Positions 12,290 through 25,363 of a stretch of 64,000 bases of DNA are shown here, one piece after another. The notes below the pieces were generated by a model. That model was not told the origin of the DNA and made no database searches. It saw only the letters and a program-made list of their open reading frames with translations. Location of the stretch: positions 38,400,501-38,464,500 of the forward strand of contig JAMPIT010000230.1 of the NCBI GenBank assembly GCA_026261815.1, in the 5' to 3' direction. The stretch is from Monarcha castaneiventris obscurior. Its lineage: Eukaryota > Chordata > Aves > Passeriformes > Monarchidae. Made by a program: the position numbers and the translations under genes. Numbering within the stretch: the stretch's first letter is position 1; each line of letters starts with the position of its first letter.

Positions 12290-15200
12290 TGTGGATAGCT
12301 CATCTGCACTTTTCCTTCTATACCTTTGTATTACCGTGATTGTCAAAGATAGGGATTTGTGAAGGATGTTTAGAACTTCTGAAGAGAAAAGGAGATTAGT
12401 TTGCAAATATAGTTCTTGAAGTTATTATTCTCTCTACCTTCATTTAACTTGCTCAGAGAATTAGGTAACATCTCATTAGGAAGGTTGAAAGGGAATTGAT
12501 AGCCAGCATTCCTAAATACATTTGTATTACTGAGCAGCAGGGAAGGAATGTTAAATCCGGTAAAGATTTCTATTCTCTGCCTGAACAATGAGTGCAGTGG
12601 CCCAGCGATGGGATTCTGTTGAATGACAGAGCTGTTCTTGATAGGACTATGGTAATTGTGTGGTAAAATGGAATTATATTATTATATTTTAGGCCTGACT
12701 GATAATTATTAGCAAAATTATTGTAATATATGCAAAAACTTTGTATCATTTATTCTCCCGTTCTTTATTTGGGAGAAAGTGAAATTAATAACAGCCATTG
12801 AATAAGTACAGGATTGAGCTGGAAAATGAGAATGCTTCTGGGTAGCAAAAGATATTTTAAGTTTAAAGCGAAAACTGTGGCAGCTGGATATTTTATTTCA
12901 TTGAACTGCCACTGGCGCTGATGAACTAGATGGCTCTTTTCTCTTCCTGAGTTCCCATGTCTCCATGCCAGACTATAGGATAAGAGGACACAGCAAGACA
13001 ATGTTCTTTTCTATTGGAGAACAGGGTATTTTCAAATGAGAAGGTGGAACCAGAGAGAAAAAAGCAGCAGTTTTATTCTGTATTTCATTACAGTTATAAC
13101 CACGAGCAATGGTCAAAGAGGGATACAATTTTTGTTCTTTGCAGGGGAAGAGATTTGAAAGTGGAAGGGCAGGCTTCCTTCACAGGGAAAAAAAAAAATA
13201 AAAGATAAAAATAAATTCAGCCAACAGACTCATTTCCTTCAGTTTTCCAGCAATGCAAATGTTTTCACATAATTCTGTTAGTGATGCAGTGTCTAGACTT
13301 CTCAGATGCTTTAAAAGATTTTAAAAAAGCAGAAACAAACCCTGGCATTAATTCTGGGAATCCTGAAAAGCTAAGTCATTATCACTGTGCTATAGCTCAT
13401 GCAGTGATATGAAACCACAAATAGTCATTGAAGACTAGATTCTGGAATCCTTATTTAAGATACATGGTTTAGCATTTGCTCATGTAAGACTTCCCATTTA
13501 ATCTCCCTTCAGCAGGCTGTGGTGGTGTAAATGCTTAAAGGCTTCTGCATTTTGGCTCTCACCTTTACTGAAAAGGCTCTGTGCCTTCTGATGATAGGAG
13601 GCTGATGATATAAGGGAAGAGATCTCTGATTCTTGCAGCAAATATACATTGATATAAAACCAAAGCAAAACCCCAGAAAAGAGGGTTTGCACATAAAATT
13701 TATGAAAGGCTTCTTTAACATTTTTTCCTTGCTCATTGCCGTTTGTCCTTAGTAAGTCTACTGATTCTGAGTATTGTTTGAGGTTTCCAGATTTACTGCA
13801 ACCTATCTGTTACTATCTCATTTTGTAAATTCTTTTTTGTTTCCTTATAGCAGGAAACTTATTCAGTATTGATCAGATTATTAACTGTTGTCACTGTCCA
13901 AAATCCCACAGTACTCACAGTGACCAAGGGAGTTAATGTAACTGTAGCAGCCTCCATCTAATCACAGCTGTGTTATTTTATAGGCAGCTAGGCCTATAAA
14001 CAGAACTGAACTTTAGGGTGGTTTCTTATATGTTCTGTTAATGATGGCCTTCAGAACTTAAACAGAGTGTGCAGCCAAACTCTTCTGGTGATGTCAATGG
14101 AATAGTTTGGTCTTGCAAGAGGCACTCTTTCAGGCACTGTCTCAGCTGAAATTCAGTAACTAATGGCTGGTGTAAAGGGTGTTTGCTATGTACCTCAGCT
14201 GTTAGGCAGTTGCCTGACTCTGCCTTAACCTGGGCCTGAGAAAGGCAGGCTAGGGGCTGATTAGGGCAGATGAATAAATGGACATTACCTGTGCCACAGT
14301 CTCAATGTAAAATCTCCTATAATTTCCCTGTGGGTGACTCAGCTCCTCCTTTGATGGGTAAACCATATTATCCTATTGCAACATGTTCCCTCACTCTGCC
14401 AGGTACAGGCAGCTGCCTTCCTCCTGTTTTTTATTTCCAATGCCTGTAGCCTTTATGAGTTTAGTGTTTGCTGCAGGCTTAACACGATTCTTGCTGGAGC
14501 TAGGCTGGACACCCTGCTGTTTGCAGATCTCTAAGAAGTGGTGTTGCTCTCTGAATTATTCTTGAGGGATCTCATTTTGTCCCCTCAACCCACTTCCTCA
14601 TTTGTTACCTCCTTGCACTTAACTCTTTGTAGGCACAGAGGGTAGTATCTGAAAGGAGAGCAGAGGTGTACATTAACACTCCCATTTTCTAGCTATATAT
14701 TTTTTCACACATTTAAGTAGTTTCAAAATGGTAAAAAACAAAAACCCCATTGGAAAAGGTGTGAGTAGAATTGTTAATGTACCATATAGGCTAAATTGGT
14801 ACCTGATAAGTGCAGTCTGAATTAAGCAGTCGGGCATCATAAAGCATGAGTTATATTATAGTGCTGCACATCTTCAGTGCTGAGAACATGCATTCTCTGT
14901 GCTGTATGAAGAAAACAATAGCTTACAAGCAAATTAAGAGCATGTTGCCACCAGCAATGTAGTAGTTTTCTGTAGCAGAAATTACAAGCTCTTAAAGGAT
15001 CAGAGTGCCGAAAAAAAGCTCCTTTATAACCTCCAGATCCATCATCTGTGCCTGTGGAGTCGCTATTCATTTTACTGTCAGAAATAAGCAGCTTCTACTT
15101 TTAGACCCACAAAGCCTGTGCAGTTGTGGAAGAATGAACGGTGCTTTCTTCTGCCTTGCACATACCTTGCTGAATGACCGATCACATCACAGCTCAAGAA

Positions 15201-18200
15201 TCTTTAATCCTGATGGAAACACATGGCAAGGAAAGGATGCATTTGGATTTTTCAGATTCTCTCATTTCAGTGCTCGTAATACTAATATTTAGCAGATTTA
15301 ACTGTGTGCTGCTGAGCTGAGCATGTGAGTCATGCTGTCTCTGTTTCTCATGTATGTGTGGATGAAGAACTGTGATGAATGTGGTTCATGGAGAAAATAA
15401 ATCCCAGAGATGGTCTTCTGATATAGATGTCTTGTTTGCCATCTGCCTACTTCCAAGTTACATGAGTATCTTGAGGTAGGTGGGAAGCCATATGTAAATT
15501 ATGTACATTTACAGGATCTGTGATCCAAATCGAGCTGCATTACAACAGAGTCCCTCAGCTCAAGGATTCCCTTAGACTAGAATTTTCATCCAGGGTGGTC
15601 TTAAACCGAGTAGATTTAAAATATTTAACTTTTCATTAAACCTCAGATTAATTTCTGAAGTTCTTTTCTACCTCCTAGCATGGGCTCTACTCACTTTAAC
15701 ACACACAGAGTACATTTTTTAGTAGAATAGCTAGGTAAAGTGTCTGGGGGACCCAGGGAGAGACGCAGATTCCAGTGGGCTCATTGTGTGCTGGATATGG
15801 AAGCTACTGAACGGCAGCGTTCAGGAAGCTTTTTGCTAAACAACCAACTGTGAATATTCATGACAAGGAATTCAACTCTGGCATTACCCAAACCCATTGA
15901 TGCAAGTATCAGCACTGACATTTTGCCTTAGCACTATGTAATCTTTATTTATCCTATGAGATCAGAGAATTAGGATTATGTAGTTCACAAAGGAAAGAAA
16001 TACATGTGAACTTGCTTGAGCTAGTGTCAGTTATAATAAAAATTAATCTGTCTCCGTTTTCATTACACTATTAGTAAACAAGCTAAGCTAAAGCAGCCTC
16101 TCAGCACTAGGCTTCCCATGGCAGAAACTGATCCAGCAGGGCAGACACTCCCAAATTCATGTGGTCTCAGCTGGGACTCCCTGTGCTGCATGTGAGGGGA
16201 CTTCAGATACTACACACCAATTATGTGTCTTTGAGAACTAAGCTGGAGTTGTCCTTTATAGGTTGGTAAAGATTTTTACAGAAGCCTCAATGGACCCTTC
16301 AGTGAGACCCTGGAGATGGAGAATCAGTTCCAAGCCCCAGTAACATGTTTAATTGTCGACCCAATAACTCCTGGCGAGGGTCTCTTTACATTCATTAAGA
16401 GGAAGACATTAAATGTGTTTGGACATTCCACTGGAGGGCACAATATGTGTACCTGTGATACAGACCACTGCTGCTCTGGGGTCCAGGACCAACTGGACCA
16501 GTTAGGCACCAGTATTCTGTAGCACTGAGCCTTGGCTAAATTTTCCTAGGACCAAATTCTTTGCCACAAGTACTATGACTTCATTTGTGCCATTGGTGGA
16601 ACTAATTTGGCTCACAACATTTTTCTTTTTAATTGTAGAATTCTAAAGGATTTATCCAAAAAATTGAACCACCATTAGAGAAGACATGTAGACAAGCAGA
16701 ATGTTATATTCAGGGGAAAAGTCACTCTCCTACAGTTCTCCAGGGAGTCTGGCAAGTAACTGGATAGCTTTGGTCTCTGGTGCTTTAAATCATTGCTGTT
16801 TGGCTGAATTCAGTTAAAACGCCTGCAAAAAAAAAAAAATTAAACCAGGAGAGTGTGGGGAGGTGTGAGTATCTGAAAAGACCAGGGCAAGCAGGGTTTG
16901 GCCAGGGCCACCACTGACATTCTAGTCAACAGTACAGTTTTCCCTAGGAATTGTCTGGCTGTGAAAGAAGCAACATGAAGTAGTCTGGAAAGTAAGATCA
17001 GGATCTGCCTCAAGAGATTAAAAATAATAGAGTTAAGAAACTGCACAAATACTGAGAGCAGCGCTTTTAGAGTCAGCAAAGACATCAATTAATTCCCAGA
17101 CAGTTGCCATTGTTGTGCTACAGAGCACAATGCCAAAGGATTTTGCAAAAATGGAGCGTTATGAATTAAAAGGCAATTGAACAATTTAATATTTGTGTGT
17201 TAAGTCGCATGGGTTTGTGTGTAAGGTAAGGGAATGGCAGACAACTGCATCTTATAAGAGTCTGAGTCTTGATCTTCTGCCAGGTTTAAGGAAGAAATCA
17301 CAGGACGTTCAAGTTGAATGAGACCTCTTTATTATTTAAATTCAGACTTTCAAATAAACTCAATATATATATTTGTACAAGTGAAGCTAGACTGCATAGA
17401 TGTTTAGAACCTTTGCAGGTCTTTGCAGAACTCTAAGAAAGCATGCTTCAGGTTAATGTCAAGTATTGACACATTTAGAACAATGCTACACAACAGATGT
17501 CTTCCCAACATGGGAGGGCAACGTTACGAGGCAGAATGAATGGAGCGGAAGCGGCTCTGGAACACCCCGCTGTAACATTCTCATTAGCTCTTAATCTGTG
17601 AGGCAGGAGAACAGCCCAACTGTACTGAGGACAATAGGGAGAGTTGGCCTAATGCTTTTGGTGGGTTAGCCTCCGTAAAAAAACACTATTGAATTCAATT
17701 CTCTTCCTGAAGAACAAGGAAAAAGAGCTGCAGGAAAACATGGCGTGATACAGGCACACAGACACTGGGGGCACTCCTGTCTCTTTGCTCAAGTTAAGGA
17801 AAATACTGTGAATTTGGGTAAAAATATTGTGATGGTTCTCAACACCATATGCTACTCACGTTGCAAGTATGCATTCTGTGTCACATATGATTCTCACTTA
17901 TTTTTTTAATAGAAAACAATTTCACTTAAATACTTTTTATTTTCTTCTACTTGAAAGAATACTTCAGAATTTAGCTGTGAGATTCTTACATATGCTGTTG
18001 TCATTCCCTTAGGCATTTCTCCAGCAATGCTGCAGTCTGCACCCCACTTTGCAATTTCATAATGCATGTTTGTGACAGGCATATCAAACCATCCAGTTAG
18101 TTTAGAATTGAGGTGGGAGAGTGCTTTAGATGTAAATTTTACTATAAACAGCGGAATAAAATCTTAAAAGCACTTCCTAGCTTTTCCAGGAAGCAAAGCT

Positions 18201-18903
18201 ATATTTAACTCATTTTAAAATTCATCAAATACGTTGTGGGCTGATTCAGATCTTTGGTGTGTCTTTGAAGATAACGTGTAGTGGAGGTGTCATACAGTCA
18301 GTTGGGGGATCGGGCACGTTCTGAGATTCTTGTCAGTGAAGACATGTAGTTAGGACTGGACTGTAGAAAGAAAAGAACATATAGGTCTAAGGACTTGATA
18401 CCCTGTTTGAAAATTTGAACAATGACTGTTGTATTTAGTTCAAGAGCTTTTTGAGAAGTGCTGTATATAAAGAGATCAGTGCCATAACAATGACAAAATT
18501 CACATGCACACACGAATTTTAAAAAAGATCATCTTGTAGTACTTCGGAGAGACAGTGTTTCAGAGAACCTAATACAGATTGTTGCTGTAACAGTAATTTG
18601 CACAAGTCTCAAAATGCATAGGAAAGATCCCTGGATAGTAAGAATAAGCCATAAGAATTAGTTAAGGTATCTGTGTACAAAAGGAGAAGCTCCAGATGGA
18701 TCTTCCTATTCCTTTATTTCTCCTGTCTTGGATTGCACCTATCTGCAGCTTTGTGTCCCTGTAAACTCAACTGCTGCTGTTGATGGGGTTAAATATAGAT
18801 TGGAATAAACCTCTCAAATTCTATGCTTCATATTTTGTAGGTGTCATTAGGTAAGGTCAATAAGACCCCAGAAGATAGTTTAGGCTGCTTTGTATCTGTA
18901 ACC

Positions 18904-18970
18904 ACTATATATATATGTGTGTATATATATCTATATATATCTATATATATCTATATATATCTATATATAT
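18904..18970. repeat. AT-rich microsatellite with a 10-bp unit
   Basis: The decamer ctatatatat occurs four times perfectly at 18931-18970. It is preceded by a gtatatatat variant and a TA/TG run. It lies about 300 bp upstream of the 81-nt exon and is probably length-polymorphic. Confidence 0.95.
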
Positions 18971-19263
18971 GCTGCTGTCATGACTCCAGTGAGATTTTTG
19001 TTAAGTACAAATAGGAGTCTCTCAATTTTAGAGAACAATCTGCTCCTATCAGTGAGATCTTTACTGTTGCTTATATTCAGATATTACCTTTACAACTGGG
19101 TAAGTTGTACCATAACCTAAAGTTCTTAATTAAAAGAAATTATATGCTATACACTAACTAAAAAACTCAGAATGGGAAATTGAAATAGTGTCATGCTTCT
19201 AACATGGTTTTATGCATCTTAATTGTGGTTTTCTTCTGTTCATTTGTTTTTGATTTGTTCTAG

Positions 19264-19344
19264 TACATGACTGCTGCTGCACCTATGCAAGGGACCTACA
19301 TTCCCCAGTACACTCCTGTGCCTCCAACAGCTGTCCCTATTGAA
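19264..19344 (+). CDS. RBMS3: RBMS3 coding exon, third from last (81 nt, phase 0)
   Basis: This exon encodes 27 residues of the C-terminal tail, beginning YMTAAAPMQG and ending PTAVPIE. The stretch is rich in Pro, Thr, Tyr and Ala and has no folded domain; it belongs to the disordered tail after the RRMs. The acceptor is a T-rich tract ending ttgttctag, and the donor is gtaagt at 19345, close to consensus. The length is an exact multiple of three and both boundaries fall between codons, so skipping it would keep the frame. A long pyrimidine tract lies about 150 nt downstream (19497-19562). Recognition rests on recalled similarity to vertebrate RBMS tails, not on a search. The paralogues share parts of this segment, so family assignment is stronger than the choice of paralogue. 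Confidence 0.9.
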
Positions 19345-19496
19345 GTAAGTTAATCTCCATCCATGAAAGTAGAGTGAACGGGGAGCAGAACACTTACCTA
19401 TTATGCCTTCTTGCACCTGTTGTTTGAAAGGGGCCTAAAGGTTCTTTATGGAGTGGTGGCTGGAAGCTTCCAGCTTTTTTAATTAGGACTGCACAT

Positions 19497-19562
19497 TTCT
19501 TTCTCTTTTTGTTTTCTTTCTTTCTTTTTCCTTCTTTTTTCTAACCCCTCTTTTTATTTTTT
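19497..19562 (+). promoter_or_regulatory. Intronic pyrimidine-rich tract
   Basis: About 65 nt of almost pure T and C (runs of ttctttctttctttttccttc) start about 150 nt after the donor of the 81-nt exon. Such tracts bind polypyrimidine-tract-binding proteins and can control cassette-exon use. The link to this exon is inferred from position only. Confidence 0.4.
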
Positions 19563-20740
19563 AAAAAATATTTGCAAGGGCTCTTGTTTTGCATTTGTTT
19601 TGTTGTACAGCAGGACATGGAATAAAACATCAGTGATTATGACTATTTTTTCCCCATGTACTTGGGAGGGAGATGGGAAGAGACAGGAAAACAAACCCAG
19701 CAGGCAGACCACAAAACCAAAAGAGATTTCAGGAGGAGAAGATTGCAAGAGGGTTTGATGCGGTCCTTAGCAAGCATAGGTAATTGCTGAAACATTTAGC
19801 CACCAGAAAAAGTGATTGAGAAATGGAAACCTTCCTCTTGTATATACAGACGTGGAGGATGCTGCACTGACTGAGTGCTTTTCATCCTTGAGGAAGGATT
19901 CGCTCCCTCCCTCCTTGGGGCTGAGTCATGCTGATGACAGTCTAATGAGTAAGTATTTACTCAACCCTGTAGACCACAAGCTGCTGGGAGAGCGTCAGCT
20001 TGGCCTCCACTTCTGTGAAGCTTCATAAGGGCAACTGAGCACAGCGAGAGGAGGGAGCCTTGGCATCCTCTTCCCTGTGTGTTTCTCTTTGGCACTACCC
20101 TCTTGTGTTAACAACTTCTGCCCTGCTCTGGGGTAAGGCAAGGAGTGCCAGGGTCTCTGTACTTCTGTCTTCGTCTGTGTGGACTTTGAATTTTGTGCTA
20201 TTACTGCTCTGTGCTTTGAGGATGTGAGTTAGTGGTACTGCTCACATGGCTTCACCAGCACATAAGTGGGCTTATCCTGTCTTCTCCTAGTTCTTTGCAA
20301 TTATTCCCAGATAAGGTCCCACAGGAAAGGCTACTACTGTTCTGTCATACTGAGCTGGTTGTGTTTCAGTCCTTTTTGCCTCCGTATAATTTTGCCCTGA
20401 ACTTCATTTGTTTGCAAATGTACTTTAGGTGCATCTTTTCAATTGCCATTCTTAAGTCTGAATCAGGTAGATAAAAATCTGAATTAAAAGGATATGGTGG
20501 AATAGAGACTGGTTCATACGACGGGATTGGCTGCACACCATGCTGACCTGTCCAAATGAGAATTAATGTTAATTTAAATTATTTGTCAAGGCCTCCTCCC
20601 CATCACTCACTAGTATATTCATGCCTTCTAAAGTAACTTGATGTCATTATTATCTACTATAATAATCAAAGTATTATCTGAATGTATAGCCTGTTTTGCT
20701 CTTATCCAGTGATGATGATTATTGTTAATGTTTATCTGTA

Positions 20741-20880
20741 TTCATGTAGCATCATGAACCAGGACCCTACCATGCTGGATGCTCCACAAGCAGAGACCAA
20801 AAACATACAGTCTCTGCCCCAGAGAGCTTACAATCTCAAGATGAGATGAACAAAAGCAGAAGAATAAAGACAAGGAAGTA
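20741..20880. repeat. Ancient amniote interspersed repeat fragment
   Basis: The string accaggaccctaccatgctg followed by gatgctccacaagcagagac and ctctgccccagagagcttac is the signature of an old repeat common in turtle and crocodile genomes ('...gtgctaggcgctgtacaaac...' then '...ctgccccaaagagcttacaa...'). It is moderately diverged. Family name uncertain (L2/CR1-associated or SINE). Confidence 0.6.
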
Positions 20881-21879
20881 GACAGAAAAAGATAATACTG
20901 GCAGTCTGCTAAGCAATAGATATGAAGAATTTCTGAAAAATGAAACTGATATTTTAACAGATGCTTTAAAACAAGCTGCCTGTTGTTTACATGGGACTCA
21001 AATAAAAACAAAGCAAGTGCTTTGTGCTCCCTCTTCTGGCTCTGTTGTGTGCAATAGAGTAAGAAAGCATGTTCCCTGAATAGACTTGCTATTCATGTGA
21101 CCAACACACCAAGCATGAGAGTAGAGGAAAGAAAATATGGCTTGCTTTGAAAGCATACAAAAAACTTAAACCAAGTATTATTCAGACTGTCTAAATAGGA
21201 TAAGAAATTGTGCATAGTGTTGAATTCATTAATATAATCTTTTGTGTGTTTGCTTATCTACTTTTTGCAAACATATAAATAAAACTTCATTGGAGCTTTG
21301 ACTTAACAGATTAAAGTCTTTAGTGTAAAGCAAATTTATTTTTGAAAGGAACATGCATAGAAACAGTGTGTAGAAGAGGGCAGAATTTTTCTAAGGTGAC
21401 TAAAATTCTGTTGGGTGTGTAGTAAAGTGGAGAGCGGTGGGCCTAGATTCTGCTTTTATTGCATTTTAAATCAAACAAAATAAATGTGAACTCACTGTGA
21501 AGTTGGGGTAGGTAAGCAAAAATTAGAAGAGTCATACATACATTGTAAAAAAGCCAAGAAGTAAAACCCAGAATCCACCAAAATCAGAAGATTTACCTCT
21601 AGCTTTGAATGGGCAGGGAACTGCCCTCAAAGGGGAAGGTGTTTTTCACTGCAGCCTGTGAGAGCAAACTACTACTGGTAGGCTGAGAAAGCTTCTTGTT
21701 GCCAAATTAGCTTTCTGAAACTGATGGAGTTTGTTGTGTTAGCATGTGGTTCTGCTACCTCAAACTCTCTTGCTCTCTAGAGAAATGCGTGAATGGTGAG
21801 CTGGTGCTGAGCTCTTTTATGTAACTCACTGCCATGAGCAAAATTAGTAAGTTTCTCATGTTCTCATTTGATTCCCTAG

Positions 21880-22007
21880 GGTGTTGTTGCTGATACTTCT
21901 CCACAGACAGTAGCATCTTCATCACAGGAAGCCAGTGGTCAACAGCAACAGATGACAGTGGAAACATCCAGTGAACATGCACCTGCATATTCTTACCAAC
22001 AGTCTAA
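21880..22007 (+). CDS. RBMS3: RBMS3 penultimate coding exon (128 nt)
   Basis: This exon encodes 42 residues plus the first two bases of a lysine codon. It reads GVVADTSPQTV, then a Ser/Gln-rich stretch with QQQQ, then EHAPAYSYQQS. The acceptor is attccctag ending at 21879 and the donor gtaagt begins at 22008. It follows the 81-nt exon in phase 0. If the downstream intron were retained, the frame would read AAG then TAA at 22009-22011, ending the protein at ...QQSK. The spliced form ends almost identically at ...QQSKQ, so retention would change the UTR but hardly the protein. This segment is the most diagnostic of the RBMS family in the window. Substitutions such as SSSQEA and MTVETSSEHA, compared with the mammalian sequence as I remember it, fit a non-mammalian orthologue. 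Confidence 0.92.
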
Positions 22008-23368
22008 GTAAGTAGGCACAGGCTTTGGAGTCAGAAGTTTGCTTCTTGATGATAGCAGGCCAAATTTGACTCCCCCTTTCAGCAATATAAATTCTGAATA
22101 GCTTTGTTAAGTTCAGATGAATTCCGGATATATCTCAGTGTAAAAAGGTTTTGGCTGATGGCTTCAACTTGGCAAAATGTCCTTGAGCTCCTGCCCACAA
22201 TGATATGCTCTCTAACTGTCTGCTGCTTTTCTGGACTCAGAAGGATCTCAACAACTGAGTTAACAATCATCATGCTGGGCTAAAGCAGCATCTGGCGTCA
22301 GAGGTTAAAAAGGACTTAAATTTTGCAGTGGTGAAAATATTGGCACGGTACACATTGGCACATGTAAAGGTTTCTTTCTGAAAGTGTAGTTAATGAAGCA
22401 GTATAAATTACCCCAGGTTGGTGTTTGTGATTGTGCAGAACTGTGCCATGCAGACACAGAATAGGCAGGACCTGGAAATGGAAGAAGGGCTAAGAAAGAG
22501 GTGGGTAGAAGCACTGCTCGATCTGTCTCCATTCTACTGCTCCCTTTGTTTACTTCCCACTGAATACCTTGGAAAACTCAAAATTTGTAAACTGACAGCT
22601 GTGTTTAGAGCTCCTAAAGAGTCCCTTCATCTTCAGAATAGTCTCTTCAAGCCCAGCTCTCCTCTCTGCTACAATAAAACTCTTCACAAAGGGAGGGTTA
22701 CTTAGTGACAGGGTACTGGAACTGATAAATGGACAAATTCTAGGAAGGAGCACAAATCCAGCCCTTCATTAATACATGTATATTGAACACCAGCATCACT
22801 GTAAAAAGAGAGTTACACATGTTTTATCTTGGGGAAGAAAGTAGAGAAATAGCCAGGCAAGGAATATAATAGATATGTCAGTCAATGCATCATGACTCTG
22901 TACTTAGAGAGGCATCAGATATGAGCTGGTATAGGAAAGATTAGAATTATACCAATTTGTCAATTGCTTTACTTTGTTTTTGACCTCTGGAAGAGGAAGA
23001 TGCATTTGTTTGTCTACCATGTGAGTATCAAATTGTTTCAGATTTATGTGGTTTTGTCCACCATAAAACAGAATACCTCACTGTTTCTTTTGTCATGCCT
23101 ATATCTGTCTGCATGTACATATTACAAAACAATCAATCACAAGCTACCCCATTGGAGACACAGACTATGTGTGCTATCTGTCCTTTCTAGCTGCCAGTCT
23201 CTCTAGCACCTATAAATAAATGATTGCAAAATAGTTACAGAATATAAAAGGGAAAGAGAGAAATATGTCTGTACCATCCTGTTGGCTTGTTTTAATGAGT
23301 GTGTTCTGTAGCATTTGGATCTGACCATTCCTGTGTCTCAGTTGCCTTTGTCTTACATCACAAAGCAA

Positions 23369-23420
23369 AAGGACTTAGGTCTAGATATCCTCATAAGGAC
23401 TTAGGTCTAGAAGACCTCAT
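23369..23420. repeat. Tandem duplication, 2 x 26 bp
   Basis: Two adjacent 26-bp units begin aaggacttaggtctaga and end cctcat. They differ at three central bases (tat versus aga). Confidence 0.9.
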
Positions 23421-25363
23421 AAGATAGCCGTGAGCTGCAGATTCTGGCATTTTTCCAGCATAGGAGGAAACTACATTGCAATTCTTTATTGTAATGGGTG
23501 CTGTGTTTCTTGCCTGTGTGGAGAATTCCCTGAGAATGAGATGCCTCATCTTTCCTTGTCAGCTGCAGCCTTTTTGCAGTGATGGATATACTTGTAATGG
23601 CACTGGCATTTATATTCAGAGGAGTTTCTTTCTTTTTTAATCAGACAGGCAGATCCACTACAGATTTTTTTATTATGCTTATTTCAGTATTTTTTTTATC
23701 TGAAATGGGCCCTCTATTTATATCTGCCAGTTGCAGGCAGAAATGCAGTGTGGGAAGCTGTAGAAACAAACCAAACTATACACAAACTCTGTCTTTAAAA
23801 AATAACTTCTGACAAAATATTCCAGTAACCTTTAATATAAAACCAAGTGAAGTTGTTTTATAATTAAAATATAATTTTATTACTCTGCTTTTCAAAGGGC
23901 ACATTTATTAATAACAAACATCATGCCTGATATACAACAGTGATTGTCAATGCAGAATACAAGAAAGTAATTACCATGACTGGACAATGATTTTGTCTGA
24001 TATAGGCAAAGGAACAGGCAGACTATATAAAATTATTTCATGGGAGCTGATCAGTCAGGAGAAAAGTTATAACGGTATATTTCCTTATATTTATTTTCTT
24101 TGCAACTATCATGAAATTGCAGGCAACAAAGGAGAGGCAATGTGCTAAGAATGAACTGGGTGGTATAAGGACTCTGTACTCTCTTTGTAAGTAAAAATAA
24201 ACCATGAAACTTCAATTCTTAGTTCCACTTTTTAATCAGCATTTGTGTTCTTTTATTTAATATGCTGAATGCCATACTTGAGGATCCCACCCACAGAGTT
24301 CAGAAATGGTAACTTCATGGCAAAAACCTGGCTACCTATTGTGTAGATAAAAACAGCCCTTGATTCTGAGCAGAGAAATCTACTTTATGAGGAAATCGCC
24401 TTAATTATTTTATACCCGACTCCCTTTTTTCCTTGTAAATATTTAATTATGCACATAAAAGCATGAAGACTATGAAGCAGAGATCAATGGATATCCTTGC
24501 CCCCCAAAATTATACTGTCTTACCTCCAAGCAAAACTCTGCTGGACAACATACTCTGATTTTAAATGTGGAAAGAATTATGTTTTTCTGGAGCCTTTTGT
24601 AGGCAAACTCAGTGCCAGGTTAGATTAGAGGGTGTGTGCTGTGACCCTTTGGTGATACTGGACTTTCATACATGTGGCAGCCACTCGACCTAGAGGGGCA
24701 GTAAAATCTCAGGAGATGAGCTTCCAACTTGAGTACTCCTGCCAGAAATTCTGAAAGTAGAAAATCTGAAGAAAATAGTTAATTGTTGCATTCCACACAA
24801 ATCTGTTTTTAAGATGCAAAATACTAACTTTCAGGCATCCTGCAGTGAAAAAAATCCTTTGGCAAATTTAATATTTAAAATTGTAGTTCTATGTTTATAC
24901 TCCCAGACAAAACGTTCTGTGGCAAATGTTAGGTCATCGACATTCTTCACAATTTAACTCCTAATTTTATAATTTGTGTTAAACTAGGCAGGGCAAATGG
25001 ATTAATACTTGCAAAAGGAAAGGTGCTGGATTTTCTTGTGTTGAACTTTGGTCAGAAAATTATTTTTTTCATGTAAGCTTTAAGGACTGCGAGAAAAGCA
25101 ACAGCTGATCCTTATGGATATCCCTAGAGACAGAATAGCATTTAAATGTAGGTTCTGGGTCTCTCATAAAGATCTCACACAGTCTTGTTAAGATAAGCTA
25201 GATGTGACACATCTTTAAGTGACATGAAATGTCAGAAACACAAAATGAGAGGTGTCATCTGCTAGAAAAACGTTGGTAATTTTGCTTATTCTCTGTGCTA
25301 AATTTAGAAAGATACAACACTATATGATAAAAAAATACATTTTTCTAATTAATATTGCCTTGA

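Larger units (their letters stand above)
10471..19263 (+). other. RBMS3: Intron of RBMS3 up to the 81-nt exon, no gene seen
   Basis: The intron continues as AT-rich sequence. It contains an ancient repeat fragment at 11440-11545, a G-rich tract at 12276-12289 and a decamer microsatellite at 18904-18970. It ends in a usable acceptor, ttgttctag. No coding exon was recognised. Confidence 0.6.
19345..21879 (+). other. RBMS3: RBMS3 intron between the 81-nt and 128-nt exons
   Basis: This 2,535-nt phase-0 intron has a gtaagt donor and an attccctag acceptor. It contains a pyrimidine-rich tract close to the donor and an ancient repeat at about 20741-20880. No other coding sequence was recognised. Confidence 0.85.

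Noticed and set aside
18917..19120. Open frame beginning in the TA microsatellite
   Set aside because: Its N-terminus is a repeat translation (Tyr/Ile alternation) and it runs into intron; an artefact.
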